Positions 17,419 to 27,167 are shown, counted from the stretch's first letter. The stretch: DNA of 64,000 nt from Mesorhizobium sp. (GCA_004017275.1 SAKE01000004.1:124001-188000); one strand, 5' to 3'. Numbers and translations are program-made. Notes: a model not told the origin generated them from the letters alone.

Positions 17419-19239
17419 ATGGCTCCGCCCCTTCTCAATCTCGACGGGATAAAACTGACCTTTGGTGGCACGCCGCTGCTCGATGGTGCCGCCTTGACCG
17501 CCTCGGCCGGCGACAAGATTGCGCTGGTCGGCCGCAACGGATCGGGCAAATCGACGCTGCTGAAGATCGCCGCCGGCATGATCGAGCCGCAGGACGGCGA
17601 GCTGTTCCGCCAGCCTTCGGCAACCGTCCGCTATCTGCCGCAGATGCCCGACATGGAGGGTTTTGCCAGTGTCCGCGCCTATGTCGAAGCGGGGCTTGGC
17701 CCTGCCGACGATCCCTACCGCGCCAGCTACCTGATGGAGCATCTCGGCCTGTCGGGCGAGGAGCGGCCGAACGACCTGTCCGGCGGCGAGGCGAGGCGCG
17801 CCGCCCTTGCCCGCGTCATGGCGCCCGAACCCGACATCCTACTGCTCGATGAGCCGACCAACCATCTCGACCTCTCGGTGATCGAATGGCTGGAAGAAGA
17901 ACTCATCCGCACCTCCTCGGCACTGATCGTCATCTCGCACGACCGCCGCTTTCTCGAGCGCGTGTCGCGCGCCACGATCTGGCTCGATCGCGGCCAGACC
18001 CGCAGGCTGGACAAGGGCTTTGGCCATTTCGAGGAATGGCGCGACCTGGTGCTGGAGGAAGAAGAGCGCGAGCAGCACAAGCTCGGCCGCCAGATCGTGC
18101 GCGAGGAGCATTGGCTGCGCTATGGCGTGACGGCGCGGCGAAAGCGCAACATGCGCCGGCTCGGCGAGTTGCAGACCATGCGCCAGCGCTTTCGCGGCCA
18201 TCGCGGCGCCGAAGGGTCGGCGACCATGGTGGCGAGCGACGCCACCGAATCCGGCAAGCTTGTGATCGAGGCGAAAAACATCGAGAAGAGCTTTGGCGAC
18301 CTCACCGTGGTCAAAGGGTTTTCGACCCGCATCCAGCGCGGCGACCGCGTCGGCCTGGTCGGGCCGAACGGCGCCGGCAAGACGACGCTCTTGAAGATGC
18401 TGACCGGCGAGATGAAGCCCGACGCCGGTTCGGTGCGGCTCGGCACCAATCTGGAGATCGCCACGCTCGACCAGAAGCGCGAGGCCGTCGACCCGCAAGA
18501 GACGCTGGCACAGTACCTCACCGACGGGCGCGGCGAGAACCTCGTCATCAATGGCGAGCAGCGCCATGTCGTCTCCTACATGAAGGATTTCCTATTCAAG
18601 CCGGAGCAGGCGCGCACGCCGGTGCGCGAGCTGTCCGGCGGCGAGCGGGCACGCCTGCTGCTGGCGCGCGTCCTGGCCCGGCCGGCAAACCTTCTGGTGC
18701 TCGATGAGCCAACCAACGATCTCGACATGGAAACGCTGGAACTCCTGCAGGAACTGGTCGCCGGCTTCGCCGGCACCGTCATCCTGGTCAGCCACGACCG
18801 CGATTTCCTCGACCGCACCGTCACCAGCATCATCGCGCCAGACGGTGCTGGTCGCTGGATCGAATATGCCGGAGGCTATTCCGACATGCTGGCGCAGCGC
18901 GGCGGCACCAGGCTCGACGACCGCAAGGCGCGCGCGAAGGCCGAAACCGGCGAAACGGTGGCGACGACCAAGAGTGAAGCCGCCGCGCCAAAGGGGCCAG
19001 CGAAGAAACTGTCGTTCAAGCAGAAGTTCGCGCTGGAATCCCTACCCAAGAAAATCGAAGCCGTGATGGCATCGATCTCAAGGCTGGAAAACAACATCGC
19101 CGATCCGGCCTATTACGAGCGCGATCCGGCCTCGTTCCAGAAAACCATCGCCGCCCTCGACAAGGAGCGCGCCACGCTGGCCGCGCTGGAGGAAGAATGG
19201 CTGGAACTGGAGATGCTGCGGGAAGAGATGGAGGGGTGA
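17419..19239 (+). CDS. ABC-F family ATPase (Uup/EttA-like)
   Basis: 606 residues with two ATP-binding cassettes and no membrane segments. Cassette 1 has GRNGSGKST, LSGGEARRAALARV and LLLDEPTNHLDL. Cassette 2 has GPNGAGKTT, LSGGERARLLLARV and LVLDEPTNDLD. The inter-domain linker (EEEEREQHKLGRQIVREE...) and the C-terminal helical extension (about 520-606) fit the Uup group. ABC-F proteins bind ribosomes or nucleic acids. The ATG at 17419 is chosen because it gives MAPPLLNLDGIKLTFGG, the expected N-terminus; an in-frame upstream ATG lies inside thiN. Confidence 0.92.
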   Translation: MAPPLLNLDGIKLTFGGTPLLDGAALTASAGDKIALVGRNGSGKSTLLKIAAGMIEPQDGELFRQPSATVRYLPQMPDMEGFASVRAYVEAGLGPADDPYRASYLMEHLGLSGEERPNDLSGGEARRAALARVMAPEPDILLLDEPTNHLDLSVIEWLEEELIRTSSALIVISHDRRFLERVSRATIWLDRGQTRRLDKGFGHFEEWRDLVLEEEEREQHKLGRQIVREEHWLRYGVTARRKRNMRRLGELQTMRQRFRGHRGAEGSATMVASDATESGKLVIEAKNIEKSFGDLTVVKGFSTRIQRGDRVGLVGPNGAGKTTLLKMLTGEMKPDAGSVRLGTNLEIATLDQKREAVDPQETLAQYLTDGRGENLVINGEQRHVVSYMKDFLFKPEQARTPVRELSGGERARLLLARVLARPANLLVLDEPTNDLDMETLELLQELVAGFAGTVILVSHDRDFLDRTVTSIIAPDGAGRWIEYAGGYSDMLAQRGGTRLDDRKARAKAETGETVATTKSEAAAPKGPAKKLSFKQKFALESLPKKIEAVMASISRLENNIADPAYYERDPASFQKTIAALDKERATLAALEEEWLELEMLREEMEG

Positions 19240-19261
19240 GGAGCGTTCGGCCATAGGCCGA

Positions 19262-19287
19262 TCAATCGACAACGATTGGTCGATTGA
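19262..19287. other. Hairpin between ABC-F gene and ccdAB
   Basis: Perfect nine-base arms TCAATCGAC / GTCGATTGA with an eight-base loop. A weaker outer pairing involves GAGCGTTCGG and CGAACGTCC. There is no T tract. It may be a Rho-dependent or 3'-protecting structure for the ABC-F transcript. Confidence 0.5.
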
Positions 19288-19347
19288 AGCGACGAACGTC
19301 CGGAGACATAGCGAAGGGCCGAGCTTAAAATCGGCGTAGCTGAATTA

Positions 19348-19384
19348 TTGCCCCGACGCGGAAATGCGCATATATTATGCGCAT
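19348..19384 (+). promoter_or_regulatory. ccdAB promoter with overlapping operator palindrome
   Basis: TTGCCC (19348-19353), 17 bases, TATATT (19371-19376). The perfect palindrome ATGCGCAT-ATATT-ATGCGCAT (19364-19384) covers the -10 element. A CcdA-type antitoxin bound here would block RNA polymerase, the usual autorepression of such modules. Confidence 0.7.
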
Positions 19385-19399
19385 GTTGCGGAGGCTATT

Positions 19400-19642
19400 A
19401 TGCGCAAGATTGCTTTGAGTGCGATCCGTCAGCCAGCAAATCTGTCGATCGATTCGAACCTCATGAGGGAAGCCAAGGGGCTTGATGTGAATGTCTCGCG
19501 CGCTGCGGAAGCCGGCATCGCGGAGGCGGTGGCTGCCGAAAAAACGCGGCTGTGGAAGCTTGAGAACCGCGCCACGATGGATGCGTGGAACGACTATATC
19601 GAAAAACACGGTATCCCGCTGGACGAGTATCGGCAGTTCTGA
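19400..19642 (+). CDS. ccdA: CcdA-family antitoxin
   Basis: 80 residues. The N-terminal part (LSAIRQPANLSIDSNLMREAKGLDVNVSRAAE) is a ribbon-helix-helix DNA-binding domain. The C-terminal part (NRATMDAWNDYIEKHGIPLDEYRQF) is the toxin-neutralising tail with the family's W..YIE..G.PL pattern. The start ATG at 19400 has GGAGG seven bases upstream; a start 36 bases earlier would lie in the operator. Overlaps ccdB by one base (TGATG). Confidence 0.92.
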   Translation: MRKIALSAIRQPANLSIDSNLMREAKGLDVNVSRAAEAGIAEAVAAEKTRLWKLENRATMDAWNDYIEKHGIPLDEYRQF

Positions 19643-19941
19643 TGCCCCGCTATGATGTCTTCGCCGGTCGCATCGAAGGCAGCTATTTGCTCGACGTTCA
19701 GTCCGAGCTCCTCGACAATTTCAAGACGCGGGTAGTCGTGCCGCTTCTGCCGGTCGCAACGGTGCCACCGCCGATGCGAAAACTTCATCCGATTTTCGAG
19801 ATCAACAGTCGAAAGCTCGTTATGGCAACACACCTGATTGCCACCGTTCCGGCCAGCGAATTGGGCGAAAGTCGACTGAACCTTGTGAAGCACCACGACG
19901 ACATCGTCGCCGCGCTCGACATGCTGTTCCAGGGCTTCTGA
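19642..19941 (+). CDS. ccdB: CcdB-family toxin (gyrase inhibitor)
   Basis: 99 residues, full CcdB length. Landmarks are YLLDVQSELLDNFKTRVVVPL, near-terminal DIVAALDMLFQGF, and PIFEINSRKLVMATHLIATVP. Classical CcdB binds GyrA through its extreme C-terminus, where Trp-Gly-Ile are key. Here the tail reads LFQGF, so gyrase poisoning is likely but not guaranteed. Translation is coupled to ccdA by the overlapping stop/start. Confidence 0.92.
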   Translation: MPRYDVFAGRIEGSYLLDVQSELLDNFKTRVVVPLLPVATVPPPMRKLHPIFEINSRKLVMATHLIATVPASELGESRLNLVKHHDDIVAALDMLFQGF

Positions 19942-19960
19942 ACGACAGCTACGGCGTTTC

Positions 19961-21628
19961 TCAGCCCGCCGTCTTGGCCTGCCAGGCCTTGATCGCCTCG
20001 TCGAACACCTTTTCGCCGGGAATGCCCTTTTCCATGGTCAGCAGAGCCCGCCGGCCGGTCTTGTAGACGACAGGCACATCGATCCAGTCCTGGCCGCGAA
20101 GCAAGGTCATGTTGGCGTCTTCGTCGGCCTTGGTGTCGTTAAGCGCGACGAGGAAGAAACCGTCGGCGATCTTGGCCGGAATGCCGATCAGCGGGCTGCC
20201 GGCATCCTGTTCCGAACCCTTCATGGCGACGCGCAGGATGTTGTCGACGCCGCCGCCCTCGAAACCGTCGGGCGTCAGGAAGATCATCTCGATAATATGG
20301 CTGGCCGGCAGTGTCTGGTCGGTGTTGCGGCGGATGGTCATGCGCAACTGGATGTCCTTGCCGGGAATGGTCGCCTCGGCGCGGATCGCCGGCTCCGGCG
20401 GCAGGTCGCCACCGGGTGATTCCTGCACCAGCGACCAGACGATGTTGCCCGGCTCGGCGGAGCCTTGGGCCGTGCTGGTGCGCTCCTCGTAGAAGATCGC
20501 TTTCTGGCCAACCGGCAAAGCGGTTTCCATCGGCGCAGCTGCCGGTGCCGCTGGCGCAGCACCCGCAGGTGCCGGCGGGGTTGCGGCGGCATCGGCCGGT
20601 GCCGCCGGGGTAGCCCCGGTTGCAGGCGGCGTTGCGGGTGCGGCACCTGTCGCCGGGGGCGTACTGGCGGCTGGCGCGGGTGTGCCGGCGGCCGGTGCGG
20701 AAATCGCTGGCGCGTTCGTCGCCGAAGGCGGCGTGGTCAGCGCGGCGACCGATTCGCCTTCGCCGATGCCGCTTTGACCGCCGGCTGGACCGGGGTCGAC
20801 TTCGCTGCCTTGAGGCGTCAGCCGTTGCGTGAACTTTGTCGCCTCGCCTTCTGTGCCCGCCGCTGGCGCCGGCGGCGGTGCCGCGGCATCCGTTGCGGGC
20901 TTCGTCGGCACCGGCTTCACCGGCTCGGTCTTCGCGACCTTGGTGCCGTCGAGCCCCAGCATCTTGCCGAAGGCATCCTTGTTCAGCCAGATGCCATAGC
21001 CACCGCCGGCGACGACCAGCAGCGCGACAACGGCGGCGATCAACGGACCATAGCTGCGCTTGCGCTCGGCGGGACGCAGGCGCTGGAAGGTGTCAGATAC
21101 CGGCTCTTCGTTGCTGGAAAAGACATCGGCCTCGTCGTCCGCCTCGTCGGAGTTCATACCTGCAGCGTTCATACCGGGAAGAGACACGTCGGCGCGAGCC
21201 GGCTGAGGAGGCACCGGCGTCTGCTTTGGCCAGCTTGGCTCGACCTTGGCGGCAGGCGGAGGCACCGGCTGATAGGGTTCAGGCTTGGCGACGGGCGGTG
21301 CCGGCCAGGCCGATTCCGCCTTCGCCGGTTGCCGTGTATGGCTCGGCTGGTTCTTGTTGCGATCGATCGAGGAAAATATGTGTTCCAGTTCCGCGAGCGG
21401 GTCGGGCTCCGGCACGCTCTTGGCGTAGTCGCGCTCGACACTTGTGATGGCGTCTTCCAGCGAACGCATCTGCGTGTCTATGGCTTCGGTGGCCAGCGGC
21501 GGCGAATATTCTCCAAGCTTCTTCGCCAGCATTGTACGAACGCTGGCATAGATGCGCGTACGCTTTTCCGGCGTCTCGTCACCGTGTTTGCCGAGCGCCT
21601 TTTTCAGAATAGCAACGAAATCTGCCAT
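19961..21628 (-). CDS. Membrane-anchored protein with Pro/Ala-rich linker, function unknown
   Basis: 555 residues. Residues 1-90 are a charged helical cytoplasmic region (MADFVAILKKALGKHGDETP start). One membrane segment is at about 194-215 (YGPLIAAVVALLVVAGGGYG). A long Pro/Ala/Thr-rich stretch (about 230-370) precedes a folded C-terminal region (about 375-555) with FYEERTSTAQGS and GQDWIDVPVVYKTGRRALL. The arrangement suggests a cytoplasmic domain, linker and periplasmic domain. It lies 75 bases downstream of purA, same strand. No family was recognised. Confidence 0.8.
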   Translation of the reverse strand: MADFVAILKKALGKHGDETPEKRTRIYASVRTMLAKKLGEYSPPLATEAIDTQMRSLEDAITSVERDYAKSVPEPDPLAELEHIFSSIDRNKNQPSHTRQPAKAESAWPAPPVAKPEPYQPVPPPAAKVEPSWPKQTPVPPQPARADVSLPGMNAAGMNSDEADDEADVFSSNEEPVSDTFQRLRPAERKRSYGPLIAAVVALLVVAGGGYGIWLNKDAFGKMLGLDGTKVAKTEPVKPVPTKPATDAAAPPPAPAAGTEGEATKFTQRLTPQGSEVDPGPAGGQSGIGEGESVAALTTPPSATNAPAISAPAAGTPAPAASTPPATGAAPATPPATGATPAAPADAAATPPAPAGAAPAAPAAAPMETALPVGQKAIFYEERTSTAQGSAEPGNIVWSLVQESPGGDLPPEPAIRAEATIPGKDIQLRMTIRRNTDQTLPASHIIEMIFLTPDGFEGGGVDNILRVAMKGSEQDAGSPLIGIPAKIADGFFLVALNDTKADEDANMTLLRGQDWIDVPVVYKTGRRALLTMEKGIPGEKVFDEAIKAWQAKTAG

Positions 21629-21703
21629 GCTTCAGTCGACCTGTATTTTGTTTCCGCGCCGGCCCCCGCAAATCAGCCGCGATGCCCGGAAAGGCTTCAG
21701 AAA

Positions 21704-23002
21704 CTAGTCTTGAAACGGGTCGGTCACAAGTATTGTGTCGTCCCGTTCCGGGCTGGTGGAAAGGAGCGCGACCGGGGCGCCGATCAGCTCCTCGATGTAG
21801 CGAACATATTTGACGGCCTGGGCCGGCAGATCGTTCCAGCTGCGCGCTCCGGCGGTGGTGCCTTTCCAGCCTTCAAGCGTCTCATAGACGGGTTCGACAC
21901 GCGCCTGCGCACCCTGGCTGGCCGGCAGATAGTCGATCATCTCGCCGTCGAGACGATAACCGGTGCAGACCTTGATCTCGTCCAACCCGTCGAGCACGTC
22001 GAGCTTGGTCAGCGCGATGCCCTTGATGCCATTGACGGCGACAGCCTGGCGCACCAACACCGCGTCGAACCAGCCGCAGCGGCGCTTGCGGCCGGTGACG
22101 ACGCCGAATTCGTGGCCGCGCGTGCCGAGGAATTCGCCGATCTCGTTCTTCTGCTCGGTCGGAAACGGGCCTTCGCCGACGCGCGTCGTATAGGCCTTGG
22201 TGATGCCGAGCACATAGCCGATGGCGCCCGGACCGACGCCAGAACCGGCGGCAGCCTGTCCGGCAACCGTGTTCGACGACGTGACGAATGGATAGGTGCC
22301 GTGGTCGATATCGAGCAGCGTGCCTTGCGCGCCCTCGAACAGGATGCGCTCGCCGGCCCGGCGCTTGTCGTCGAGGATTTTCCAGACCCGGTCCATATAG
22401 GGCAGGATGTCGTTAGCGACGGACGTCAGTTCCTGCATGATCGCGTCATGTGTGACTTCCGCATGGCCAAGCCCGCGACGCAGTGCATTGTGGTGCGTCA
22501 GCAGCCTGTCGACCTTCAAGGGGAGCGTTTCCAAATCCGCTAAATCCATCACCCTGACCGCACGTCGGCCCACCTTGTCCTCGTAGGCGGGGCCGATGCC
22601 ACGACGGGTCGTGCCAATCTTCGTTCCGGAATTGGAGGCGGCGTCCTCGCGGAATCCGTCCAACTCCCGATGCAGGGACAGGATTAGCGCGGTGTTTTCG
22701 GCTATTTTCAGGCGATCAGGCGCCACTTCGACACCTTGCGCCTTGAGCTTTGCCACTTCGGCGACGAAAGCGTGCGGATCGAAAACGACGCCATTGCCGA
22801 TGATGGACAGTTTGCCCTGACGCACGACGCCCGACGGAAGCAACGACAATTTGTAGACCTTGCCGTCGACGACCAGCGTGTGGCCGGCATTGTGGCCACC
22901 CTGGAAACGCACCACGACATCGGCGCGCTCCGACAGCCAGTCGACGATCTTGCCCTTGCCTTCGTCGCCCCACTGCGAGCCGACGACCACCACATTGGCC
23001 AT
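21704..23002 (-). CDS. purA: Adenylosuccinate synthetase
   Basis: 432 residues, normal length. Joins IMP and aspartate using GTP, the first committed step of AMP synthesis. The N-terminus [20 protein letters not shown] carries the P-loop-like GDEGKGK and catalytic Asp. QVNYSAAKAG-type confusion is excluded by the further family motifs [37 protein letters not shown] and [11 protein letters not shown]. The start [10 protein letters not shown] is taken although the frame is open for another 48 codons, which lack family similarity. Confidence 0.97.
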   Translation of the reverse strand: MANVVVVGSQWGDEGKGKIVDWLSERADVVVRFQGGHNAGHTLVVDGKVYKLSLLPSGVVRQGKLSIIGNGVVFDPHAFVAEVAKLKAQGVEVAPDRLKIAENTALILSLHRELDGFREDAASNSGTKIGTTRRGIGPAYEDKVGRRAVRVMDLADLETLPLKVDRLLTHHNALRRGLGHAEVTHDAIMQELTSVANDILPYMDRVWKILDDKRRAGERILFEGAQGTLLDIDHGTYPFVTSSNTVAGQAAAGSGVGPGAIGYVLGITKAYTTRVGEGPFPTEQKNEIGEFLGTRGHEFGVVTGRKRRCGWFDAVLVRQAVAVNGIKGIALTKLDVLDGLDEIKVCTGYRLDGEMIDYLPASQGAQARVEPVYETLEGWKGTTAGARSWNDLPAQAVKYVRYIEELIGAPVALLSTSPERDDTILVTDPFQD

Positions 23003-23208
23003 GTTTCTTTTCCCTTGAGACGCCGCCAAGCGGCTTGAATATGGTTCGAAACGACAGGCCTCTATAACGTCAAGACCTCGCGAGCGCGACCTTTCTTTGC
23101 CGCCGAAAATGCCCTGAGGCACAACAATTTTCGGCTTTGACATCATTTACTTGAGCGCACGGGGGCAATAGGCCCGCAAACACCGCCATTGGCCTCCGGA
23201 ATCCCGCG

Positions 23209-24120
23209 ATGCATCGAAGCGCCTACATATTCCTGCTGCTCACCACCTTGCTGTGGGGTGGCAACTCGGTGGCCGGCAAGCTGGCGGTCGATCACGTCTC
23301 GCCGATGACGCTGGTCTTCCTGCGCTGGGTGCTGGCCATGGCGATCATGCTGCCGATCGGCTGGAACACGATCCAGAAGGACTGGCCGGTGGTGCGCAAG
23401 CACTGGCTCGTGCTGGCTGCCCTCGGTGCCAGCGGTTTCACCCTGTTCAACACCATCTTCTACACGGCGCTCAACTACACCACCGCAATCAATGTCTCGA
23501 TCGAGCAGGCGGCCATGCCGATCCTGATCATGACAGCGAATTTCGCCTTCTTCCGCTTGCGTGTGAATTGGGCGCAGATTGTCGGCGTCGTGCTGACCAT
23601 CGCCGGCGTTGTCCTGACCGCCTGCCACGGCGACCCGCGTCGGCTGTTGACGCTGGAGCTCAATTTCGGCGACGCCATCATGCTTGTCGCCGTGTTCCTC
23701 TACAGCGGCTATTCGGTCGGGCTGCGGCTAAAGCCGGTGATGCACTGGCAGAGCCTAATGCTGGCCCTGTCGATGGCCGCGCTCGTCACCTCGCTGCCGT
23801 TCTTCCTGTGGGAGGTTGCCGCCGGCAAGGTCATCGTGCCCGACGCGCGCGGCTGGATCGTCATCGTCTATACAGCGATCGGCGCCTCGGTCGTTTCGCA
23901 GATTTTGTACATCAGGGGCAACGAACTGATCGGCGCAAATCGCGCCGGCCTGTTCATCAATCTGGTGCCGATCTTCGGCACGCTGCTTTCGGTGCTGATT
24001 GTCGGCGAGACGTTCCAGCTCTACCAGGCACTGGCTTTGGCGCTGGTTTTGGGCGGCATCGGGCTTGCAGAATACAGCGGGCAAAAGATGGCGACCCTGC
24101 CATCAGCCAGGGCACGCTGA
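23209..24120 (+). CDS. EamA/DMT-family transporter
   Basis: 303 residues with about ten membrane segments in two EamA repeats. The first begins FLLLTTLLWGGNSVAGKLAV and the second about VAVFLYSGYSVGLRL. The substrate is unknown; DMT exporters handle amino acids and metabolites. Divergent from purA, with about 200 bases between them, and followed by a strong terminator. Confidence 0.9.
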   Translation: MHRSAYIFLLLTTLLWGGNSVAGKLAVDHVSPMTLVFLRWVLAMAIMLPIGWNTIQKDWPVVRKHWLVLAALGASGFTLFNTIFYTALNYTTAINVSIEQAAMPILIMTANFAFFRLRVNWAQIVGVVLTIAGVVLTACHGDPRRLLTLELNFGDAIMLVAVFLYSGYSVGLRLKPVMHWQSLMLALSMAALVTSLPFFLWEVAAGKVIVPDARGWIVIVYTAIGASVVSQILYIRGNELIGANRAGLFINLVPIFGTLLSVLIVGETFQLYQALALALVLGGIGLAEYSGQKMATLPSARAR

Positions 24121-24121
24121 A

Positions 24122-24154
24122 CAGAAAGGCGCGGATCCAGCCCGCGCCTTTCTG
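24122..24154. terminator. Bidirectional terminator between EamA gene and serA
   Basis: Perfect 13-bp stem CAGAAAGGCGCGG / CCGCGCCTTTCTG, loop ATCCAGC. Placed between two converging genes; both strands carry a short T-rich 3' side. Confidence 0.8.
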
Positions 24155-24175
24155 GCTTGTTGTCGTAAACGTAGA

Positions 24176-25777
24176 TCACATCGCGTTGACGTCGAACTGC
24201 AGCCGCTTGGCGGAATCGATCGACTTGTGCGCCTTGACCTTTTCCAGCACGGCTTCCGGGAACGGCGCATCAAGATAGAGCAGCGCGATGGCATCGCCGC
24301 CCGGCCGGTTGCGGCCGAGCTGGAAGTTGGCGATGTTGACGCCGTTCTCGCCGCAGACGGTGCCGAGCAGGCCGATGATGCCCGGCGCGTCGGCATTGGT
24401 CGTGTAGAGCATATGCTGGCCGACCTCGGCATCGAGGTTGATGCCCTTGATCTGGATGAAGCGTGGCTTACCATCCGAGAAGCAGGTGCCGGCGATCGAG
24501 CGCGTCCTGTGCTCGGTCGTCACCGTCAGCTTGATGTAGCCGTCGAACACGCCCGACTTATCGCGCTTGACCTCGGCAACGATGATGCCGCGCTCCTTCA
24601 CCATGATCGGCGCCGACACCATGTTGACGTCGGAGACCTGCGGCCGGATCAACCCGGCAAGTGCCGCACTGATCAGCGCGCGCGTGTTCATCGTCGCCGT
24701 CGAGCCGTCGAACAGGATCTCGACCTCCTTGATGGGATCCTCGGTGACCTGGCCGACAAAGGCACCGAGCACTTCGGCGAGCTTGACGAAGGGCTTCAGC
24801 CGCGGTGCTTCCTCGGCGGTGATCGACGGCATGTTGATGGCGTTGGAGACGGCGCCCTTGATCAAATAGTCGGCCATCTGCTCGGCGACCTGCAGCGCGA
24901 CATTCTCTTGCGCCTCCGCCGTCGAGGCGCCGAGATGCGGCGTTGCCACCACGTTCTCCATGCCGAACAACGCGTTCTGCTCGGCCGGTTCGACCTCGAA
25001 CACGTCGACGCCCACGCCCGCCACCTTGCCGCTCTTCAGCGCCGCGACCAGGTCGGCCTCGACGATCAGCCCGCCACGCGCGCAGTTGATGATGCGCACG
25101 CCGTTCTTCATCTTGGCGATTGCCGCGGCGTCGATGATGTTGCGCGTCTTGTCGGTCAGCGGCGTGTGCAGCGTGATGAAGTCGGCGCGGGCGAAAAGCT
25201 CATCCAGCTCGACCTTGTCGACACCGAGTTCCTCGGCACGCTTGTCCGACAGGAAGGGGTCGAAGGCGACAACATGCATCTTCAGGCCGACGCCACGCGT
25301 CGCAACGATCGAGCCTATGTTGCCGCAGCCGATGACGCCCAGCGTCTTGCCAGTGATCTCGACGCCCATGAAGCGGTTCTTCTCCCATTTGCCGGCATGG
25401 GTCGAAGCGTTGGCTTCCGGGATCTGGCGCGCAAGTGCGAAGATCATCGCCACTGCATGTTCGGCTGTCGTGATCGAATTGCCGAAGGGCGTGTTCATCA
25501 CGATGATGCCCTTGCGGCTTGCCGCCGGGATATCGACATTGTCGACGCCGATGCCGGCGCGACCGATAACCTTGAGATTGGGGGCGGCGTTGATCAGCTT
25601 TTCCGTGACCTTGGTCGCCGAGCGGATCGCAAGGCCGTCATACTGGCCGATCACCTCAAGCAGTTTTTCCTTATCCTTGCCGAGGTCGGGCAGATAGTCG
25701 ACCTCGACGCCACGATCCTTGAATATCTGCACGGCGGTGGGAGAAAGTTTGTCTGAGACGAGAACGCGGGGCGCCAT
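24176..25777 (-). CDS. serA: D-3-phosphoglycerate dehydrogenase
   Basis: 533 residues, long bacterial form. First step of serine synthesis: 3-phosphoglycerate to 3-phosphohydroxypyruvate with NAD. Rossmann motif LGVIGCGNIGSIVA; substrate/catalytic region RIINCARGGLIVEADL (Arg), and HLGAST (His). An intervening ASB domain and a C-terminal ACT domain (TNADAPGIIGLLGTVCGE, serine feedback) complete it. The ATG at 25777 (MAPRVLVSDKLS) is preferred over one 15 bases upstream because AAGGAGG lies just before it. Downstream of serC, 69 bases apart. Confidence 0.96.
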   Translation of the reverse strand: MAPRVLVSDKLSPTAVQIFKDRGVEVDYLPDLGKDKEKLLEVIGQYDGLAIRSATKVTEKLINAAPNLKVIGRAGIGVDNVDIPAASRKGIIVMNTPFGNSITTAEHAVAMIFALARQIPEANASTHAGKWEKNRFMGVEITGKTLGVIGCGNIGSIVATRGVGLKMHVVAFDPFLSDKRAEELGVDKVELDELFARADFITLHTPLTDKTRNIIDAAAIAKMKNGVRIINCARGGLIVEADLVAALKSGKVAGVGVDVFEVEPAEQNALFGMENVVATPHLGASTAEAQENVALQVAEQMADYLIKGAVSNAINMPSITAEEAPRLKPFVKLAEVLGAFVGQVTEDPIKEVEILFDGSTATMNTRALISAALAGLIRPQVSDVNMVSAPIMVKERGIIVAEVKRDKSGVFDGYIKLTVTTEHRTRSIAGTCFSDGKPRFIQIKGINLDAEVGQHMLYTTNADAPGIIGLLGTVCGENGVNIANFQLGRNRPGGDAIALLYLDAPFPEAVLEKVKAHKSIDSAKRLQFDVNAM

Positions 25778-25846
25778 GGCGGCCTCCTTCAAAATGGGAT
25801 TTGATCCGTTTGGGAATCGGCGGCCCGAAGGCCGCCGCGAATGATC

Positions 25847-27022
25847 TCAGGCAGCCGCTTTCAACGACGCCTTCTGCGCGGCAAAGGCCCAGTCGAGCCA
25901 GGGCAGCAACGCTTCGAGATCCGAAGTCTCGACCGTCGCGCCGCACCAGATGCGCAGGCCGGGTGGTGCATCTCGATAGGAGCCGATGTCGTAGGCAACA
26001 CCTTCCTTATCGAGCACTGAGACCAACCCTTTGGCGAAGGCTGCCTGCCCGTCGGCGTCAAGTGCAGCGACATCCGGGTCGGTGAAGGACAGACACACGG
26101 ACGTGTTCGATCGCGTCGCCGGCTGGACCGCGAGGTGACCGAGCCATGAGGACTTGGCGACAAAGCGATCGAGGACGGCCGCGTTGGCATCCGCCCTGGC
26201 GATCAGCGCATCCAGGCCACCGACCGATTTCGCCCAGTTGAGAGCGTCGAGATAGTCCTCGACGCACAGCATCGAGGGGGTGTTGATGGTCTCGCCCTTG
26301 AAGATGCCCTCGATCAGCTTGCCGCCCGAGGTCAGGCGGAAGATTTTCGGCAGCGGCCACGAAGGCTTGTACACCTCCAGCCGCTCGACGGCGCGTGGGC
26401 TGAGAATGAGCATGCCATGCGCGCCCTCGCCGCCCAGTACCTTCTGCCAGGAGAAGGTGACGACATCGAGTTTTTCGAAATCGAGCCTCTGCGCGAAGGC
26501 GGCAGAAGTCGCGTCGCAGATGGTGAGGCCCTTGCGGTCTGCGGGAATGAAATCGCCGTTCGGCACCCGCACGCCGGACGTGGTGCCGTTCCAGGTGAAG
26601 ACAACATCGCGGTCGAAATCGATCTTTGTGAGGTCGGGCAGTTCGCCGTAGCCGGCTTCGATCTTGCGCACGTCGGCCAGCTTCAATTGCTTGACCACGT
26701 CGGTGACCCAGCCGGAGCCAAAGCTCTCCCATGCGACCATGTCGACGCCGCGCTCGCCGAGCAGTGACCACAGCGCCATCTCGACGGCACCGGTGTCCGA
26801 CGCCGGCACGATGCCGATGCGGTAACCCGCTGGGACTTGGAGAATATCCCGCGTCAGCTCGATCGACTGTTCAAGCTTGGTCTTGCCGATCTTGGCGCGA
26901 TGGGAACGGCCGAGCGCAGCGGCTTTCAGCGCCTCGACCGACCAGCCGGGGCGTTTTGCGCAGGGACCTGAGGAAAAATTAGGGTTTGCCGGACGGAGTC
27001 CGGGCTTCGTATGCGTCGTCAT
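25847..27022 (-). CDS. serC: Phosphoserine aminotransferase
   Basis: 391 residues. PLP enzyme making phosphoserine from 3-phosphohydroxypyruvate and glutamate. The PLP lysine is in [15 protein letters not shown]. Other landmarks are [27 protein letters not shown] and [10 protein letters not shown]. The sequence matches the alphaproteobacterial subtype ([20 protein letters not shown] start). Forms an operon with serA and has a short structured leader. Confidence 0.96.
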   Translation of the reverse strand: MTTHTKPGLRPANPNFSSGPCAKRPGWSVEALKAAALGRSHRAKIGKTKLEQSIELTRDILQVPAGYRIGIVPASDTGAVEMALWSLLGERGVDMVAWESFGSGWVTDVVKQLKLADVRKIEAGYGELPDLTKIDFDRDVVFTWNGTTSGVRVPNGDFIPADRKGLTICDATSAAFAQRLDFEKLDVVTFSWQKVLGGEGAHGMLILSPRAVERLEVYKPSWPLPKIFRLTSGGKLIEGIFKGETINTPSMLCVEDYLDALNWAKSVGGLDALIARADANAAVLDRFVAKSSWLGHLAVQPATRSNTSVCLSFTDPDVAALDADGQAAFAKGLVSVLDKEGVAYDIGSYRDAPPGLRIWCGATVETSDLEALLPWLDWAFAAQKASLKAAA

Positions 27023-27073
27023 CGTGGTCTATCCTTCCAGATAGTGGCCCCTCGTTGGGGAGGGGTGGCCCAC
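27023..27073 (-). ncRNA. Candidate serC-type leader RNA
   Basis: Between the predicted transcription start and serC the minus strand can fold into two adjacent hairpins. Distal: GTGG/CCAC plus AGGGG/CCCCT (27044-27073). Proximal: CTATC/GATAG around a loop containing GGAAGG (27029-27044), which would hide the ribosome site. A two-hairpin serC RNA motif is known in Rhizobiales 5' leaders of serC. I match it by position and shape only. Confidence 0.5.
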
Positions 27074-27079
27074 GGACGG

Positions 27080-27108
27080 CGATATTCGTTCAGGCTTCGG
27101 GCGTCAAG
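27080..27108 (-). promoter_or_regulatory. Candidate serC-serA promoter
   Basis: Minus strand CTTGAC (27103-27108), 17 bases, ATATCG (27080-27085). The -35 is a perfect alphaproteobacterial match. The predicted start near 27073 coincides with the base of the leader hairpin. Confidence 0.55.
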
Positions 27109-27167
27109 AGGAAAGTTTTTGTCGCTGTCGGGATACCGACGATCCGTGATCAGGATGTCGTGACTTC

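Noticed and set aside
20465..22543. 692-residue open frame on the + strand across the membrane-anchored protein and purA
   Set aside because: It is antisense to two genes with clear coding evidence, Arg-rich and without any family motif: a high-GC shadow frame.
23999..25756. 585-residue open frame on the + strand over serA
   Set aside because: Antisense shadow of serA; composition rich in Arg, Asp and His with no recognisable domain.
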